64,000 nucleotides of DNA from Fabrea salina (taxonomy: Eukaryota; Ciliophora; Heterotrichea; Heterotrichida; Fabreidae). A model generated the notes under the pieces. The model was not told the DNA's origin. It was given only the letters and a program-made list of their open reading frames with translations, and made no database searches. Below, piece by piece: positions 17,636 through 29,693 of the stretch. The position numbers were made by a program, and so were the translations under genes. Numbering within the stretch: position 1 is the first letter of the stretch; every line of letters begins with the position of its first letter. The stretch spans positions 124,001 to 188,000 of the forward strand of contig JALIHJ010000012.1 of NCBI GenBank assembly GCA_022984795.1. Direction: 5' to 3'.

Positions 17636-17648
17636 TTAAGTTAACACA

Positions 17649-18362
17649 TTAGTTCTGAAGGCAGTAAGCCCACTTGGCTTGGTAAAAAAGATTCCCCCAT
17701 AGTTTTTCTAAGTCAACAGAGGACTGGGCTTTCAAAAAAGCAGTAGAGCTGAGTTGCCCAGCGACTCCGTAGCTCCAAAGTACCCTTGCCCAGTCTTCGT
17801 TGGTAAGTTCCTCCACAAGTCCTTCTTTCAGTAAGTTGCTCATTTGTGCCAGGAACTCTGGGGTGCTTTCGTTCCTACTTGAAAAAACGTACAAAGATTT
17901 CGAAAACTCCTCTGGAGGCAAAAACCTTTCAATGTTTTCTTGCTTAAGTAACTTTTCAGCACGGTCTAAGAGTTGAAGCCTAATTTGCATAAAGACTTCG
18001 TCTGTGTCTATAGGAGAAGAAGGCGGCAACTTAGCAAAAGCTTCTGCGGTTTTTACAAGACTGAGGTTGTTCATGAGTGTTGTGATGTTGGTGCGTCCTA
18101 CCTGCATTTCGTAGTGGTACCATAAGTTGTTTTGGAAGTGGTTTAGTTCGGAACAGTAAAATATCATCCCTGCTAAGTGGTTAGCGTCAAGGGTGCGTAT
18201 GTTTGTTTTAATGAAGTTGGTGAGCTTTCCAAACCAGTCTGTGTGCTCGAAAAGTACACTGTCGCTTCCAAAGCACTTAGAAAGGTTTAAAAGTGCTTGA
18301 ACTACTGCTAAGCTGTTTAGTTCTTTAGGAATGTTTTTAGCAACGTGCTCAATACAATTCAT
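17649..18362 (-). CDS. Helical-repeat protein of unknown function, 237 aa
   Basis: ATG at 18362. Built of short helix pairs (LAVVQALLNLSKCFG, ANHLAGMIFYCSEL, EDWARVLWSYGVAGQL), a style close to FASTK/OPR organellar proteins and to the gene at 3860. The start is not a clear presequence. Function unknown. Confidence 0.6.
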   Translation of the reverse strand: MNCIEHVAKNIPKELNSLAVVQALLNLSKCFGSDSVLFEHTDWFGKLTNFIKTNIRTLDANHLAGMIFYCSELNHFQNNLWYHYEMQVGRTNITTLMNNLSLVKTAEAFAKLPPSSPIDTDEVFMQIRLQLLDRAEKLLKQENIERFLPPEEFSKSLYVFSSRNESTPEFLAQMSNLLKEGLVEELTNEDWARVLWSYGVAGQLSSTAFLKAQSSVDLEKLWGNLFYQAKWAYCLQN

Positions 18363-18375
18363 TATTAAACAGAAA

Positions 18376-18921
18376 TCACTTACTTAAGCTTTTGTTGTCG
18401 TCAATGGAGACTCCATACTTTTCTTTGTATTCTTTTTTGATTTGGTCGATTTTAGCCCTCCTTTCCTGCAGGATTCTCAATCGCTCCTCTGACCTTTTAT
18501 TAGAGGCTTTGGCAACTTGTTTCTGAACTTCAAAGTTCTCTTTTTCGTACCTTTTTTCTTTCATAGTTCCTCTTATGCTAATCAGAGAAACCACAAACAG
18601 AATCCCCACTGTCCATCTAATTAGAACTTTCGAATCTTTGTAGTTGGTTTTTTCGTGGTAGCGTTCTTCTTGGGACTTTCCGCCGTCAGGAGTATCTACT
18701 CTGGGCAGGTGCAAGTCGTACTTTTCCTCCGGAGTTTTGTAGTCTTCTCCGTACTCTTCTTTCATGTGCTCGAACCTTTCTTTAAGCGAGGACTTTACTT
18801 TCATAGTGGGGTGCACGTACTTCTTCTGGCCAAAAAAATACTGCTCTTTGGGAAGACTTGCTTTGAGTTTCTGCAGTCTTTCTTGGTCTGATATTAGTCG
18901 CTTTGTTACGTTTCTTAACAT
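18376..18921 (-). CDS. Single-pass membrane protein, probably mitochondrial, 181 aa
   Basis: The start MLRNVTKRLISDQERLQKLK is basic and amphipathic, fitting a mitochondrial presequence. One transmembrane helix (RWTVGILFVVSLISIRG, residues about 107-123) is followed by a charged coiled coil of about 50 residues. This layout is common among ciliate-specific respiratory-complex subunits, but no family was recognised. Confidence 0.6.
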   Translation of the reverse strand: MLRNVTKRLISDQERLQKLKASLPKEQYFFGQKKYVHPTMKVKSSLKERFEHMKEEYGEDYKTPEEKYDLHLPRVDTPDGGKSQEERYHEKTNYKDSKVLIRWTVGILFVVSLISIRGTMKEKRYEKENFEVQKQVAKASNKRSEERLRILQERRAKIDQIKKEYKEKYGVSIDDNKSLSK

Positions 18922-18940
18922 TTTTATGAGTTACTCTTAA

Positions 18941-19906
18941 TTATATAGGAGGAGGCATATTGTAATTCCAAGCACACACAATTCCGTCCCAGCCACATGA
19001 AACCAGTGTACTAAGTATAAGTTACTTTTGGTCAAACAAGTTGAAGTCTAGTCCCACAACGAACTCAGAGTGATGTGAATGTGTAGCTGAGTTAGGAGCT
19101 TGTTGTTGGTTCAAGTCCCAAATTCTAACAGTCATGTCGTAAGAAGCCGAAGCAAGTATGTTTCCGAAGTAGGGAGAGTACTTAACTTTCCTCACAGCAA
19201 GAGTGTGCCCAGTTAAAAACTGCAGAGGCCTTTCTAGGTTTCTTTGATCCCAAATGCAAATAGCCTGGTCTGCAGAGCTAGTAACTATGTTGGGCGAGTA
19301 CTTGTCCCAGTCAGCGCACAAAACTGCTGCAGCATGGGCAACTGCGTTCTGCACACTGCCTGGCTGTCTTACATCCCACACTTTAAGACTTCTGTCTCCG
19401 CTGCAGGACAACAGCAAGTTAGCACTGCCTAGAAATTACTCTTTGGGGTGCCAAGTACTAGAGTAAACCTCACCCATGTGCTCTTCAAAGGAGTTCAAGC
19501 ACTCATTACTTGTAATGTCCCAAACCCTGACTGCTTTGTCGTAGGATCCTGAAGCAATCAGGTTTGACATCTGATAGTTAGAGTGAACTGAAAAAACCTC
19601 AGATGAGTGCGCAGCAATGTTTGAAATAGGCTGTGGGTATGCTAAATCAAATATTTTTACTGACCCGTCTCCGCAAGCAGCTAGTACTTGGTTTTCGTTT
19701 CCTTCGTTCCAAGCTACGTCAAACACCGAGTCTTGGGTTTGTGAAAGGTAAACTTGGCTCATTCTAGGTTCTGAAGTTACTAGCACATAAAGTGCTCCGT
19801 TGCCAACTATTCCGAAGTGCTGTGCACACGCCACAGCTATTTTATCTCCTTCGTAAGGACTGTAAGCAACTGAGTACGCACTGAATTCACTTTTGAACAA
19901 AGCCAT
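18941..19906 (-). CDS. PEX7: PEX7, peroxisomal PTS2 import receptor (two 15-nt introns)
   Basis: 311 aa after removing introns at 19425-19439 and 19011-19025; human PEX7 has 323. It consists of WD40 blades throughout: DSVFDVAWNE, LAACGDGSVKIFD, LIASGSYDKAVRVWD, LLSCSGDRSLKVWD, NIVTSSADQAICIWD, ILASASYDMTVRIWD. Near the end, HSEFVVGLDFNLFDQ followed by LVSCGWDGIVCAWN matches the PEX7 signature. PEX7 carries PTS2 cargo to the peroxisome together with PEX5, which is encoded at 35408. Both introns hold in-frame stops, so correct splicing is needed for the last half and for the final blade. Confidence 0.92.
19011..19025 (-). other. 15-nt intron
   Basis: gtaacttatacttag (minus strand) in PEX7; splicing restores the final WD blade (LVSCGWDGIVCAW) that the family requires. 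Confidence 0.88.
19425..19439 (-). other. 15-nt intron
   Basis: gtaatttctaggcag (minus strand) in PEX7. It starts with an in-frame TAA when unspliced. Removal reads STWHPKDANLLLSCSGDRS across the junction. An internal AG at its position 11 is a possible alternative acceptor. Confidence 0.88.
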
Positions 19907-19934
19907 TTAATTCTACGTCATACCTTAACATTAA

Positions 19935-22365
<2,431 letters not shown>

Positions 22366-25300
22366 TTAATTTAGTTTTTCTTGGTTAAGTTTAATCATGG
22401 AGTTGAGTTTTTCAAAGTCTTCTTGGTACTCATAAGGCAGCAAAAAGCAAAGTGACCAAACGTTTCGGCTTTCAAAACCAATCTTGTCAATCATGGGCTT
22501 GTAAACAACTACAAAGAACCCCATACTTATGATTACGTAAAACACCAGTATGAGGTTTTGCATTAGTTTGAGGTTGTCTTCGTAGTTACTGAAGTCCCTT
22601 ATGATCAGTTCGGAGGACCTTTCTATTGAGTCATAGAGATAGTAGTTGTCCAAGTCTTGAAGAAGTTTCATATCAGGACTTTCAAGAATTAACTTTGCAG
22701 CTTCAGCAGTGGTAATTTTTGAGGAGGTTATTTTCAAAAGAAGGCTCTTAGCTAAGCTAGTGTAGGCGTTTAAAGCACTGTGTAAGCCCTGTCCCATTAA
22801 GCTGTCCCCAATAATTTGACAGTCTTGTTTACTTCTTTTAGGCTGAGTCACACAAGCGTCTTTGAACAGCAACTCTTCGTGCTCTTCACTTTGAGTGCTT
22901 GTAAACCCTAGGCCTTGTTCTTCATTCCCAAATATAAACCCGTTTTCTACGTATTCCAGTTCATGCAAAACCTTCATAGCAAGTTCAAAAGGTGATCCTA
23001 CATTTTGTTTATGAGGAATTACGTACTTGTATCCAATGTCTGTGACGTTTTCAAAAACTGCTTCAGTTACCCACATGTTTAAGGCCCTTGACAAGTGCTT
23101 GCGTCTGCTTCCCCAGTTAATTCTTGCTGGTTGGTTTAGAAGGTTTTTTTCAGCTGCTTGGAAACCAATGTAGTAAATCAAGTAAAAATAAATGATTGAC
23201 ATGAAGAAAAACACTGATATCTTTAAAATTAGGATTTTCCTGTGTCTAGGTTCGTAGGGTTTGGAGTTCTTGGCAGATGGTTTTTTCTTTTTAAGTAACT
23301 TTTTAGACCCTGAGTCTTTTTGTTCTTCAGGCTGGTCTAAGTCAATATTAGACTCATCAATTAGTTTTAACTTGTCGCTACATTTAGTTTCCATGTACCT
23401 GCATACATACGAAGGAATCTCCACAAACACCTCCCAGCCTTCTTGCTTTGTTTTTTCAAGTTTGTAAATTGCAGGAGCTATTGAGATTCCAGCTGATATA
23501 AATAGCATTATTACAGACCCCACTACAAACCCTAAAGCTCTGTTTCCTTGAGTAGCCAGGTTGCTTTTTGTCTTTTCCACATAAAATTCAGTTGACTTAT
23601 TGATGTATTCTAAAGTGTCCCCGTTTCCGTTTCTAAACAAGTAAATCGTGTTTCTTTCGTTCAAAGGCACTAACTCGTTTCTAAACTGCTCTTCTAAAAC
23701 GTAAGAGTGCATAAACAAGTTAGAAATAGCTATGAACAAGTTGTCTTGATGTTTAGAAGCTTCGTTTTCAAACAAGTGCCACACAGTAATGAGTTTTTCT
23801 GTGTAAACTTTTTTTTCTTCAGCCGAAAGGGTTTCATAGTCACTGTAAAGTTTACAAAACTGGTCGTGGATAGACTGGCTGTCCTCTAGAATCCAGTCAA
23901 AGTACTGGTCTTTTAGGATGTCGGGTACAGCTCCTTGACTCATTAAAGAAACCATCCTGGAGTAGTATGCTTCACTTTGTGCATACAACCTTAAGTCCCC
24001 TATGTACTGGATAACCTCAGACAAATAGTCGTTTCCACTCATTGAGTCACTGATGACTTGGAAAGTGATTAGCGAAGTAGCTATCAGCACTATATAAGTA
24101 AAAAGCAGCGAAGACTTCAATCTAAAAACATTGCTTTTGATCTCTGCTAACTTCAAAATTGTAAGAGAGTTTAGCATTTGCGAAAAGCTTCCTTGTGAAA
24201 AACACTCAGAGTTCTGTTCTTCAAATGAGTTCTCAGAAACATCTTCTTTTTTAGGTTCTTCTGAAGGGTCTTCTTGAGTAACTGACTCCTGGTAAGAACT
24301 CATGCTTATTGACTCACTTTCTTCAGACTCCAAAGAGTTCTTTTGAGTTTGAGGCAATATTTCTTCAAACTTAAACTCTTCTTTGCTAGAGTCCTGAGCA
24401 ATGATTACATCAGGTTCGCTTTCTTCCGAAGAGCTTGACCTATTTATTCTGCCATCAAAAGTTAGACACTTTTTAGGGTCGCACTGTTCAAAGTCCTCAG
24501 AAATACTTAGTTTTCGGTCTTCGTCTGCAGTTGGCTTATTTAGTTTAATGAGTTGAACAGGATCTTCTACTGCGGAGTTGTAGATCTTTAAAACACTAAC
24601 ATTCTGAGTACCTACTGGAAAACTACTTAGCACCAGTCTTAACTCAAGACTTGAAGAACTTCTTTCGTTGGTGTAAACTAATTCAGCTCCTTCTTTTGTG
24701 AACATCTGGCTTTTTAAGTCCTCAAAGTCTTTGAAAATATGTGTAATCTTAGAATAGTTCCTTTTTACTCCTTCTAGTTCAAATAAACTTTCGCAGTTCT
24801 TAGACCAGCCAGAAACAACTAAGTCTTCTTTTAAAAGCATAATATCGTAAATAGGTTTGGTTTCCTTGATAAGAACCAAAAAACAAGGAAAATCACCTAC
24901 CCTTGGAATCATTCTTACAATCAAGTGGGCTTCAAGTATGTTTCCGTTTTTGTCATTAAAGTACAAAATAAGTCCGTTCACGTTTAAAACAGTGTAGTTG
25001 GATTTTCCGTAAAAGCCCTTCATATATTCATCGTGGCGCTCCGAAAAAGGAGAAGGAATAATCACAGAAATATTCCTACCAACTAGTTCTCCCGAGTTGT
25101 ACTTTAGTATTTTGCAAACTTCAGTGTTAACTTGGATTATTTCACCAGTGGTTTCGGGGTCCCCAGAAACATATATGATTGCACTGTTTTTGTCGAAAAA
25201 AGACAAAGGCTGGTGAATTGACTTTACTGCACTTGTGTTTACGTTCTTGGTTCTGCTTTCTTCCATGTACTGTGCTTTGGTTAATAAGTGCTGGCCTTGT

Positions 25301-26997
25301 TCGTAGCAGTTGCTAAAGTTAGACAAAAAGTACCCGTAGCACCTTATGCTTTCAGGATTCTCTGAGTCTAGCTTTATAAGCTTTTCGTAGTTAGTTTTGG
25401 CAGAGTGTATGTTTTTGACTGTTTCGGCAGCTAAGTTATTGAGTTTTTTAATCCTAGGGTTTCTGGACTCTAGTTCTTTCCAAAAGTTAAACTGGGATTG
25501 CAAAGCAGCCTCGTCATGGGCGTCTGCTTGGTTCTTGGTTTTGTGGTATATTTCAAAGTCGTAAGAGTCATCCTTGATCGTAGCTTTGTAGAAACTTTCT
25601 GATACTCTTTTAAAGTGGTAAAAGTAGTACTCAGAGTCTAACTTATTGGCCAGTGAATAGCCCTTCATGCACTGCACTATACACAAAATAAAGTTTTGGG
25701 AAAGGTGGACTTGAATTAAGCCCGACCAGAGGTAAAGCCACTCTGAACTAGGAAACTTTTTAAAGCCTTCTTTGTAAATGTTTTCTATTTCGTTTAGCAT
25801 TTCAGTTACTTTATGGTCAAACTCTTCTTGGTCCATTTCTTCCTGTTTATAGTTTTCTTTAAAACTTTGCAGGTCGAGCACAAGCATTCTAGCCTTAATT
25901 TCAACTTCGTAAGGACTCCTTAGCTCAGAAATACTTTTGGCTTTAACTTTTTTAAACCTTGAAAACATAACGTAACACAAAATCTGAACTAAGCAAGGTG
26001 TTTGAAAGTAGTAAAGCAAAGATATTGTTTTAGAGGAATCACTTGTATTATGAAGAATCTGGCTGATGAGTAAACAAGCTGAAGCTGATGCAAAACTTAC
26101 TGCACAAGACAGCTTTAAACTAAGAATTCTAGTTTGGTAGTAAGGTAAGTATTTTATATAGGAGTAGCAAAAAAGTACTCCTATAAGTGTGCAAACTACT
26201 GAGTACCAAGTACCCTTTCCTTGCACACTGATAAAGTAGTAGCACATAACCACCACTAAGTAACACCCTAGCTTAAATAGTTTAAACCTGCAGTGGGGCT
26301 TTCCCATTTTGTTGCCACAAATAGGGCACATATCAAAGTACATCGCTGAACAAATCACTAGCACTAACAAGTAAACTGCCAGAAATGCTAAAAAAGCTAT
26401 GAAGTAAAGCACTCCTTGGGCAAGTTCCAAACAGCTTTCAGAGGTTTCGTAAGAGCACTTTGCCCCAAAGCACAGTGTGTCTAGTATCGGAATAACTAAA
26501 ACGTTTGTTAGCGAAGAAACCATGGCTTTTTGGGCTTTGTGGAGGAACGAGAATCTGGAGGATTCCTGGTCTTCTAAGCAAGCAAGAAACAAACCATTTC
26601 CAATAGTGAACAGTAATGCAAGCCCAACCAAGCATACTAAGAATATAAAGGCAACCTGACTGGACCTTAAAAAACGGTCTAGTCTAGTAAGCCACACAAG
26701 GTCTATGAACCACTGGCTCTGAGTCAAGCTCCAAGGAGAAGTGTCTTCGAACGGGCCAAGTTTTGAGTAAGACCCGTCGTTAAGCACCAAACTCAACAAC
26801 TGGAGTCCTTCTACTACCACTAAAACCATGTAGTACTGAATAGACACAGGAACTTTCATGGTGTTTAGCTTGAAGAACAAACAGAAGAGCTTTCTTTTTG
26901 CCAATTCCAGAACTTTATACTTGGACCCCCTAAATAAAGTTTCGTCCTCTTCATTGTGGTGCCTGATCAATTCAAATTCCGCAACTATTTCCTTCAT
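22366..26997 (-). CDS. Giant multi-pass PAS-domain membrane protein
   Basis: 1543 aa. About ten hydrophobic helices fill residues 45-350. A soluble region with a coiled or TPR-like helical part (370-590) leads to a PAS domain near 600-720 (NSAIIYVSGDPETTGEIIQVN, LVGRNISVIIP, ERHDEYMKGFY). A Ser/Glu-rich linker (about 830-940) follows, then several more widely spaced helices with extracellular-type loops to the C-terminus. This is the layout of the large PAS membrane proteins abundant in ciliates and of Dictyostelium tiny-macrocysts proteins. PAS domains sense light, redox state or ligands; the ligand here is unknown. No kinase or cyclase domain is present. Confidence 0.82.
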   Translation of the reverse strand: MKEIVAEFELIRHHNEEDETLFRGSKYKVLELAKRKLFCLFFKLNTMKVPVSIQYYMVLVVVEGLQLLSLVLNDGSYSKLGPFEDTSPWSLTQSQWFIDLVWLTRLDRFLRSSQVAFIFLVCLVGLALLFTIGNGLFLACLEDQESSRFSFLHKAQKAMVSSLTNVLVIPILDTLCFGAKCSYETSESCLELAQGVLYFIAFLAFLAVYLLVLVICSAMYFDMCPICGNKMGKPHCRFKLFKLGCYLVVVMCYYFISVQGKGTWYSVVCTLIGVLFCYSYIKYLPYYQTRILSLKLSCAVSFASASACLLISQILHNTSDSSKTISLLYYFQTPCLVQILCYVMFSRFKKVKAKSISELRSPYEVEIKARMLVLDLQSFKENYKQEEMDQEEFDHKVTEMLNEIENIYKEGFKKFPSSEWLYLWSGLIQVHLSQNFILCIVQCMKGYSLANKLDSEYYFYHFKRVSESFYKATIKDDSYDFEIYHKTKNQADAHDEAALQSQFNFWKELESRNPRIKKLNNLAAETVKNIHSAKTNYEKLIKLDSENPESIRCYGYFLSNFSNCYEQGQHLLTKAQYMEESRTKNVNTSAVKSIHQPLSFFDKNSAIIYVSGDPETTGEIIQVNTEVCKILKYNSGELVGRNISVIIPSPFSERHDEYMKGFYGKSNYTVLNVNGLILYFNDKNGNILEAHLIVRMIPRVGDFPCFLVLIKETKPIYDIMLLKEDLVVSGWSKNCESLFELEGVKRNYSKITHIFKDFEDLKSQMFTKEGAELVYTNERSSSSLELRLVLSSFPVGTQNVSVLKIYNSAVEDPVQLIKLNKPTADEDRKLSISEDFEQCDPKKCLTFDGRINRSSSSEESEPDVIIAQDSSKEEFKFEEILPQTQKNSLESEESESISMSSYQESVTQEDPSEEPKKEDVSENSFEEQNSECFSQGSFSQMLNSLTILKLAEIKSNVFRLKSSLLFTYIVLIATSLITFQVISDSMSGNDYLSEVIQYIGDLRLYAQSEAYYSRMVSLMSQGAVPDILKDQYFDWILEDSQSIHDQFCKLYSDYETLSAEEKKVYTEKLITVWHLFENEASKHQDNLFIAISNLFMHSYVLEEQFRNELVPLNERNTIYLFRNGNGDTLEYINKSTEFYVEKTKSNLATQGNRALGFVVGSVIMLFISAGISIAPAIYKLEKTKQEGWEVFVEIPSYVCRYMETKCSDKLKLIDESNIDLDQPEEQKDSGSKKLLKKKKPSAKNSKPYEPRHRKILILKISVFFFMSIIYFYLIYYIGFQAAEKNLLNQPARINWGSRRKHLSRALNMWVTEAVFENVTDIGYKYVIPHKQNVGSPFELAMKVLHELEYVENGFIFGNEEQGLGFTSTQSEEHEELLFKDACVTQPKRSKQDCQIIGDSLMGQGLHSALNAYTSLAKSLLLKITSSKITTAEAAKLILESPDMKLLQDLDNYYLYDSIERSSELIIRDFSNYEDNLKLMQNLILVFYVIISMGFFVVVYKPMIDKIGFESRNVWSLCFLLPYEYQEDFEKLNSMIKLNQEKLN

Positions 26998-27071
26998 TTA
27001 TATTAAAAACTTACAGGTTAGGTTCGGAACTAAAATAAGCAATGACTAGAGTTTATTTAAATAACTGCAAA

Positions 27072-28529
27072 ATGGAAACAAACCGCCGAGTAATCATACA
27101 TGTGGGACTCAACGACACTGTACTCATGAAAGACACAGACAAGAACAAATCAGTAGAATTCACAGTAGTGTTTACTTAGTTAAGCAAAGTCATAGCCTCT
27201 CAGTCCTGGGGAAGAGTTACTCAAAAAGAAGAAACCAGCTCGTGGAAACTAGCCCACAATGCCCTAAGCCTCCAAAGGCCAGAACCAGACATGGTCTCTT
27301 ACGAGTAAGTTCCAATCAGAGAGTTTGCAAGCACAATGTGTCCTCCAGACAACCCCCAAGAAATTTCTTATGAACAGCTTATTACAGAGTTCACTTTACC
27401 TGGAAAACCAGGTTACAAGTTTAAGTCTTTCCTAGACAAACTTAACTCTAGACTCAACATTCCCAAACCGATATGTGAAGAGTACAACCTTGAAACTGAA
27501 GAAGAAAAAGGGGACCTAGTGCACGAAGACGAAGAAGAGCGCAAGGTCATTTACAAGCTGTTTAAAGGAGGTAAGATGCAACTGATTCCTTCTTTTTTCA
27601 AACTGATACAAGAACTGAAGAAGAACAAAAGGGAATTTGCTGTTGTTTTCAGAAGTTTCGGAAGCGACATAGAAAACGTTGTTGAAGAGTTTAACTTGTT
27701 TTGTCAAGGAGGACACCCTTTGTACAATGGAAAAAACGGAACTCCTAGACTCAGGTTCGATGGAAAGTCTAAAAGCAAAAACATGGTCATTGAACGCCAA
27801 AACCAAGGTTACTTAAGTCGCACTTCAGAACAAGAGTCTTGTTTGGTGTTAGGAACTCTGAGTAAACACCCAAAAGAAGAAGACCCTCAAGAGTTCCATG
27901 AAGGCGCAATTGAAGAAGGCTTAGTTTCTGTTTTCAAAGACAACATTGGAATCCATGTAGCAATTCAAGAAAGACTTCAGTCTGCAGCTTCAATTGCAAT
28001 CAAGGACGATCTTGAGTACTGGAGTTCTAACAACTACACTTCAAGTTCGGGAAAGCCTCTTTACGTGGACCCTTCTGACTACTCAACACTGCAAGTGTTT
28101 TTTGAAAGCAAATTAGGAGAAGAAGAAAGCCAAATAGTAGATGTCAGGGATGTAGTTAAAGGAGAAGAAATTCCTTACAAAAAGAGCATCAACAAGTTTT
28201 TGTGGAGAGTTGATCCCTACAAAGCAATAGCAGAAACCAACTACTTTTACCACGCCTTGCAAGTCTGTGAAGAAGCTAGGAACGAAGAAATCAGGAAACT
28301 CGAAGCTGGAGAAACTAGTCAAGAAGAAGTTGTTGAAGAGACCCAGTCAGAGTGGGAGTTGCTTCAAAGTGCTTCTACTCAAGACTACTTGTCTAGAGTT
28401 ATTATACCAGTGCTGTTGCCTGCACTCCAAGTAGTGGACATCCAAAGACCCCAGGACCCTGTTTCTTTTATGGCGCACTACATTTTGAAGCACCAAGACA
28501 GAGTGAAACTTCCAGCTAAGCCTAACTAG
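27072..28529 (+). CDS. Conserved protist protein, function unknown (two 15-nt introns)
   Basis: 475 aa after removing introns 27165-27179 and 27305-27319. The true start is ATG at 27072 (METNRRVIIHVGLNDTVLM). Recognisable blocks are VIIHVGLNDTVLMKD at the start, WGRVTQ, and FAVVFRSFGSDIENVVEEFNLFCQGGHP in the middle. I recall similar blocks in conserved hypothetical proteins of other protists, and the middle block could suit a HAD-like fold, but I cannot assign a function. No membrane segment or targeting signal. Confidence 0.8.
27165..27179 (+). other. 15-nt intron
   Basis: gtagtgtttacttag after codon 31; ends in the in-frame TAG. Removal keeps the phase. Confidence 0.85.
27305..27319 (+). 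other. 15-nt intron
   Basis: gtaagttccaatcag; the unspliced frame stops at TAA just inside it. Removal joins the 5' exons to the long third exon, so the ATG at 27336 is internal. Confidence 0.85.
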
Positions 28530-28530
28530 T

Positions 28531-28791
28531 TTATTTATTCTTGTTTCTTATGGTTTCCCTTATGTGTTCAGAAACGTCGTTTATACACCTTTTGAAGTTC
28601 TCAGGGGCTTCTTTGCATCTTTCTTTCTGTTCTTCTGTTCTGATTTTTATTGACAAACAACTTTGCACAGTACACGCAAAGGGCTTGCACCATTTCTCGG
28701 CTTCAACCCTGATAGTTTCTTCGTCCCAATTAGACCCAACAGCTTGTGGCGGAACTGGAAGTATTTTCTGGAGTTTCTTTTCGTAGTCCAT
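28531..28791 (-). CDS. Twin CX9C mitochondrial protein, 86 aa
   Basis: Cys35-x9-Cys45 and Cys59-x9-Cys69 form the twin CX9C motif of CHCH proteins, with an extra Cys40. Such proteins fold by disulfide relay (MIA40) in the mitochondrial intermembrane space and often assist cytochrome oxidase or complex I. Which member this is cannot be told. Its stop lies 1 bp from the convergent gene's stop, and its ATG is 11 bp from the divergent start at 28803. Confidence 0.75.
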   Translation of the reverse strand: MDYEKKLQKILPVPPQAVGSNWDEETIRVEAEKWCKPFACTVQSCLSIKIRTEEQKERCKEAPENFKRCINDVSEHIRETIRNKNK

Positions 28792-28802
28792 TTGGGATTA
28801 TA
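28792..28802. promoter_or_regulatory. 11-bp divergent intergenic region
   Basis: The bases ttgggattata are all that separates two opposite start codons. The promoter elements and untranslated leaders of both genes must fit here or lie inside the coding regions. Confidence 0.4.
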
Positions 28803-29690
28803 ATGGCACTTAGAGTTGGATGGATAGGGACTGGAGTTATGGGGAGGTGGATGGCAGGACACGTTCTCAAAGCTGGTTATCCTTTAACTGTTAACAACAT
28901 TCCGAAAGAAAGAGCCCAGCCCTTGCTTGACGAGGGGGCCAAGTTCCTTTCTATTCCTGAGCTTGTCCAAAACTCAGACGTTGTGGTCACTATGGTTGGT
29001 TTTCCACACGAATTAGAAGAAGTTATTTTTTCTGATCAAGGCGTGCTAAAGCACATTAACTCTGGAACTTACTTAATTGACCACACTACTTCAAGTCCTT
29101 CTTTGTCCATGAAGATTGCAGAAGAAGCTGCCAAAAAAGGTGTAGAAGCTATAGATGCTCCTGTTTCAGGAGGTGACGCTGGCGCCAAAGCTGGCCAACT
29201 AGCTATAATGTGTGGAGGCAACAAACAGGCATTTGAAAAGATCAAGCCTATTATGGAGCACTACGGGTCCAATGTAAGGCTTCTGGGGACTGCAGGAGTG
29301 GGTCAGCACTCCAAACTCTCGAACCAAATAGTTCTGGCAGGCAACATGATAGGTATGGTGGAGGGGCTTTTGTATGGGTACAAAGCCGGAATTGACATGG
29401 AACAACTAGTAGACCTTATCTCTACAGGGGCTGCAGGGAGTGTTTACTTCAAAGCAGTTGCACCTAAAATCTTGAAAGGAGACCACAGCCCTGGATTCTA
29501 CGTGCAGCACTTCGTTAAAGACATTGGTTTAGTTTTAGACGAATGCAAAAGACTCAAAATATCCTTGCCAGGGCTTTCTCTTGTGAACCAGTTTTACTAC
29601 TCAATGATAGCTCACGGAGAAGAGAAACTAGGAGCTCACGCACTCATTAAAGTCTTGGAAAGACTGAACAATACCCAAATAAGTAGTTAA
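28803..29690 (+). CDS. 3-hydroxyisobutyrate-dehydrogenase family oxidoreductase
   Basis: 295 aa from ATG at 28803; the open frame extends upstream only with a TTG inside the neighbouring gene. The NAD(P) site is GWIGTGVMGRWMAGHVLKAG. DAPVSGGDAGAKAGQLAIMCGG is the family's substrate signature. KLSNQIVLAG carries the catalytic Lys. Members oxidise 3-hydroxyisobutyrate (valine breakdown), tartronate semialdehyde or succinic semialdehyde. No presequence is seen, so the protein is probably cytosolic, and the exact substrate is open. Confidence 0.9.
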   Translation: MALRVGWIGTGVMGRWMAGHVLKAGYPLTVNNIPKERAQPLLDEGAKFLSIPELVQNSDVVVTMVGFPHELEEVIFSDQGVLKHINSGTYLIDHTTSSPSLSMKIAEEAAKKGVEAIDAPVSGGDAGAKAGQLAIMCGGNKQAFEKIKPIMEHYGSNVRLLGTAGVGQHSKLSNQIVLAGNMIGMVEGLLYGYKAGIDMEQLVDLISTGAAGSVYFKAVAPKILKGDHSPGFYVQHFVKDIGLVLDECKRLKISLPGLSLVNQFYYSMIAHGEEKLGAHALIKVLERLNNTQISS

Positions 29691-29693
29691 CAG

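Noticed and set aside
19022-19417. Separate small WD40 gene downstream of another WD40 gene
   Set aside because: Two 15-nt introns join these frames into one PEX7 of normal length.
26997-27072. Gene start at ATG 27336 for the conserved protist protein
   Set aside because: Two upstream exons with 15-nt introns extend the frame to ATG 27072 and supply a conserved-looking N-terminus.
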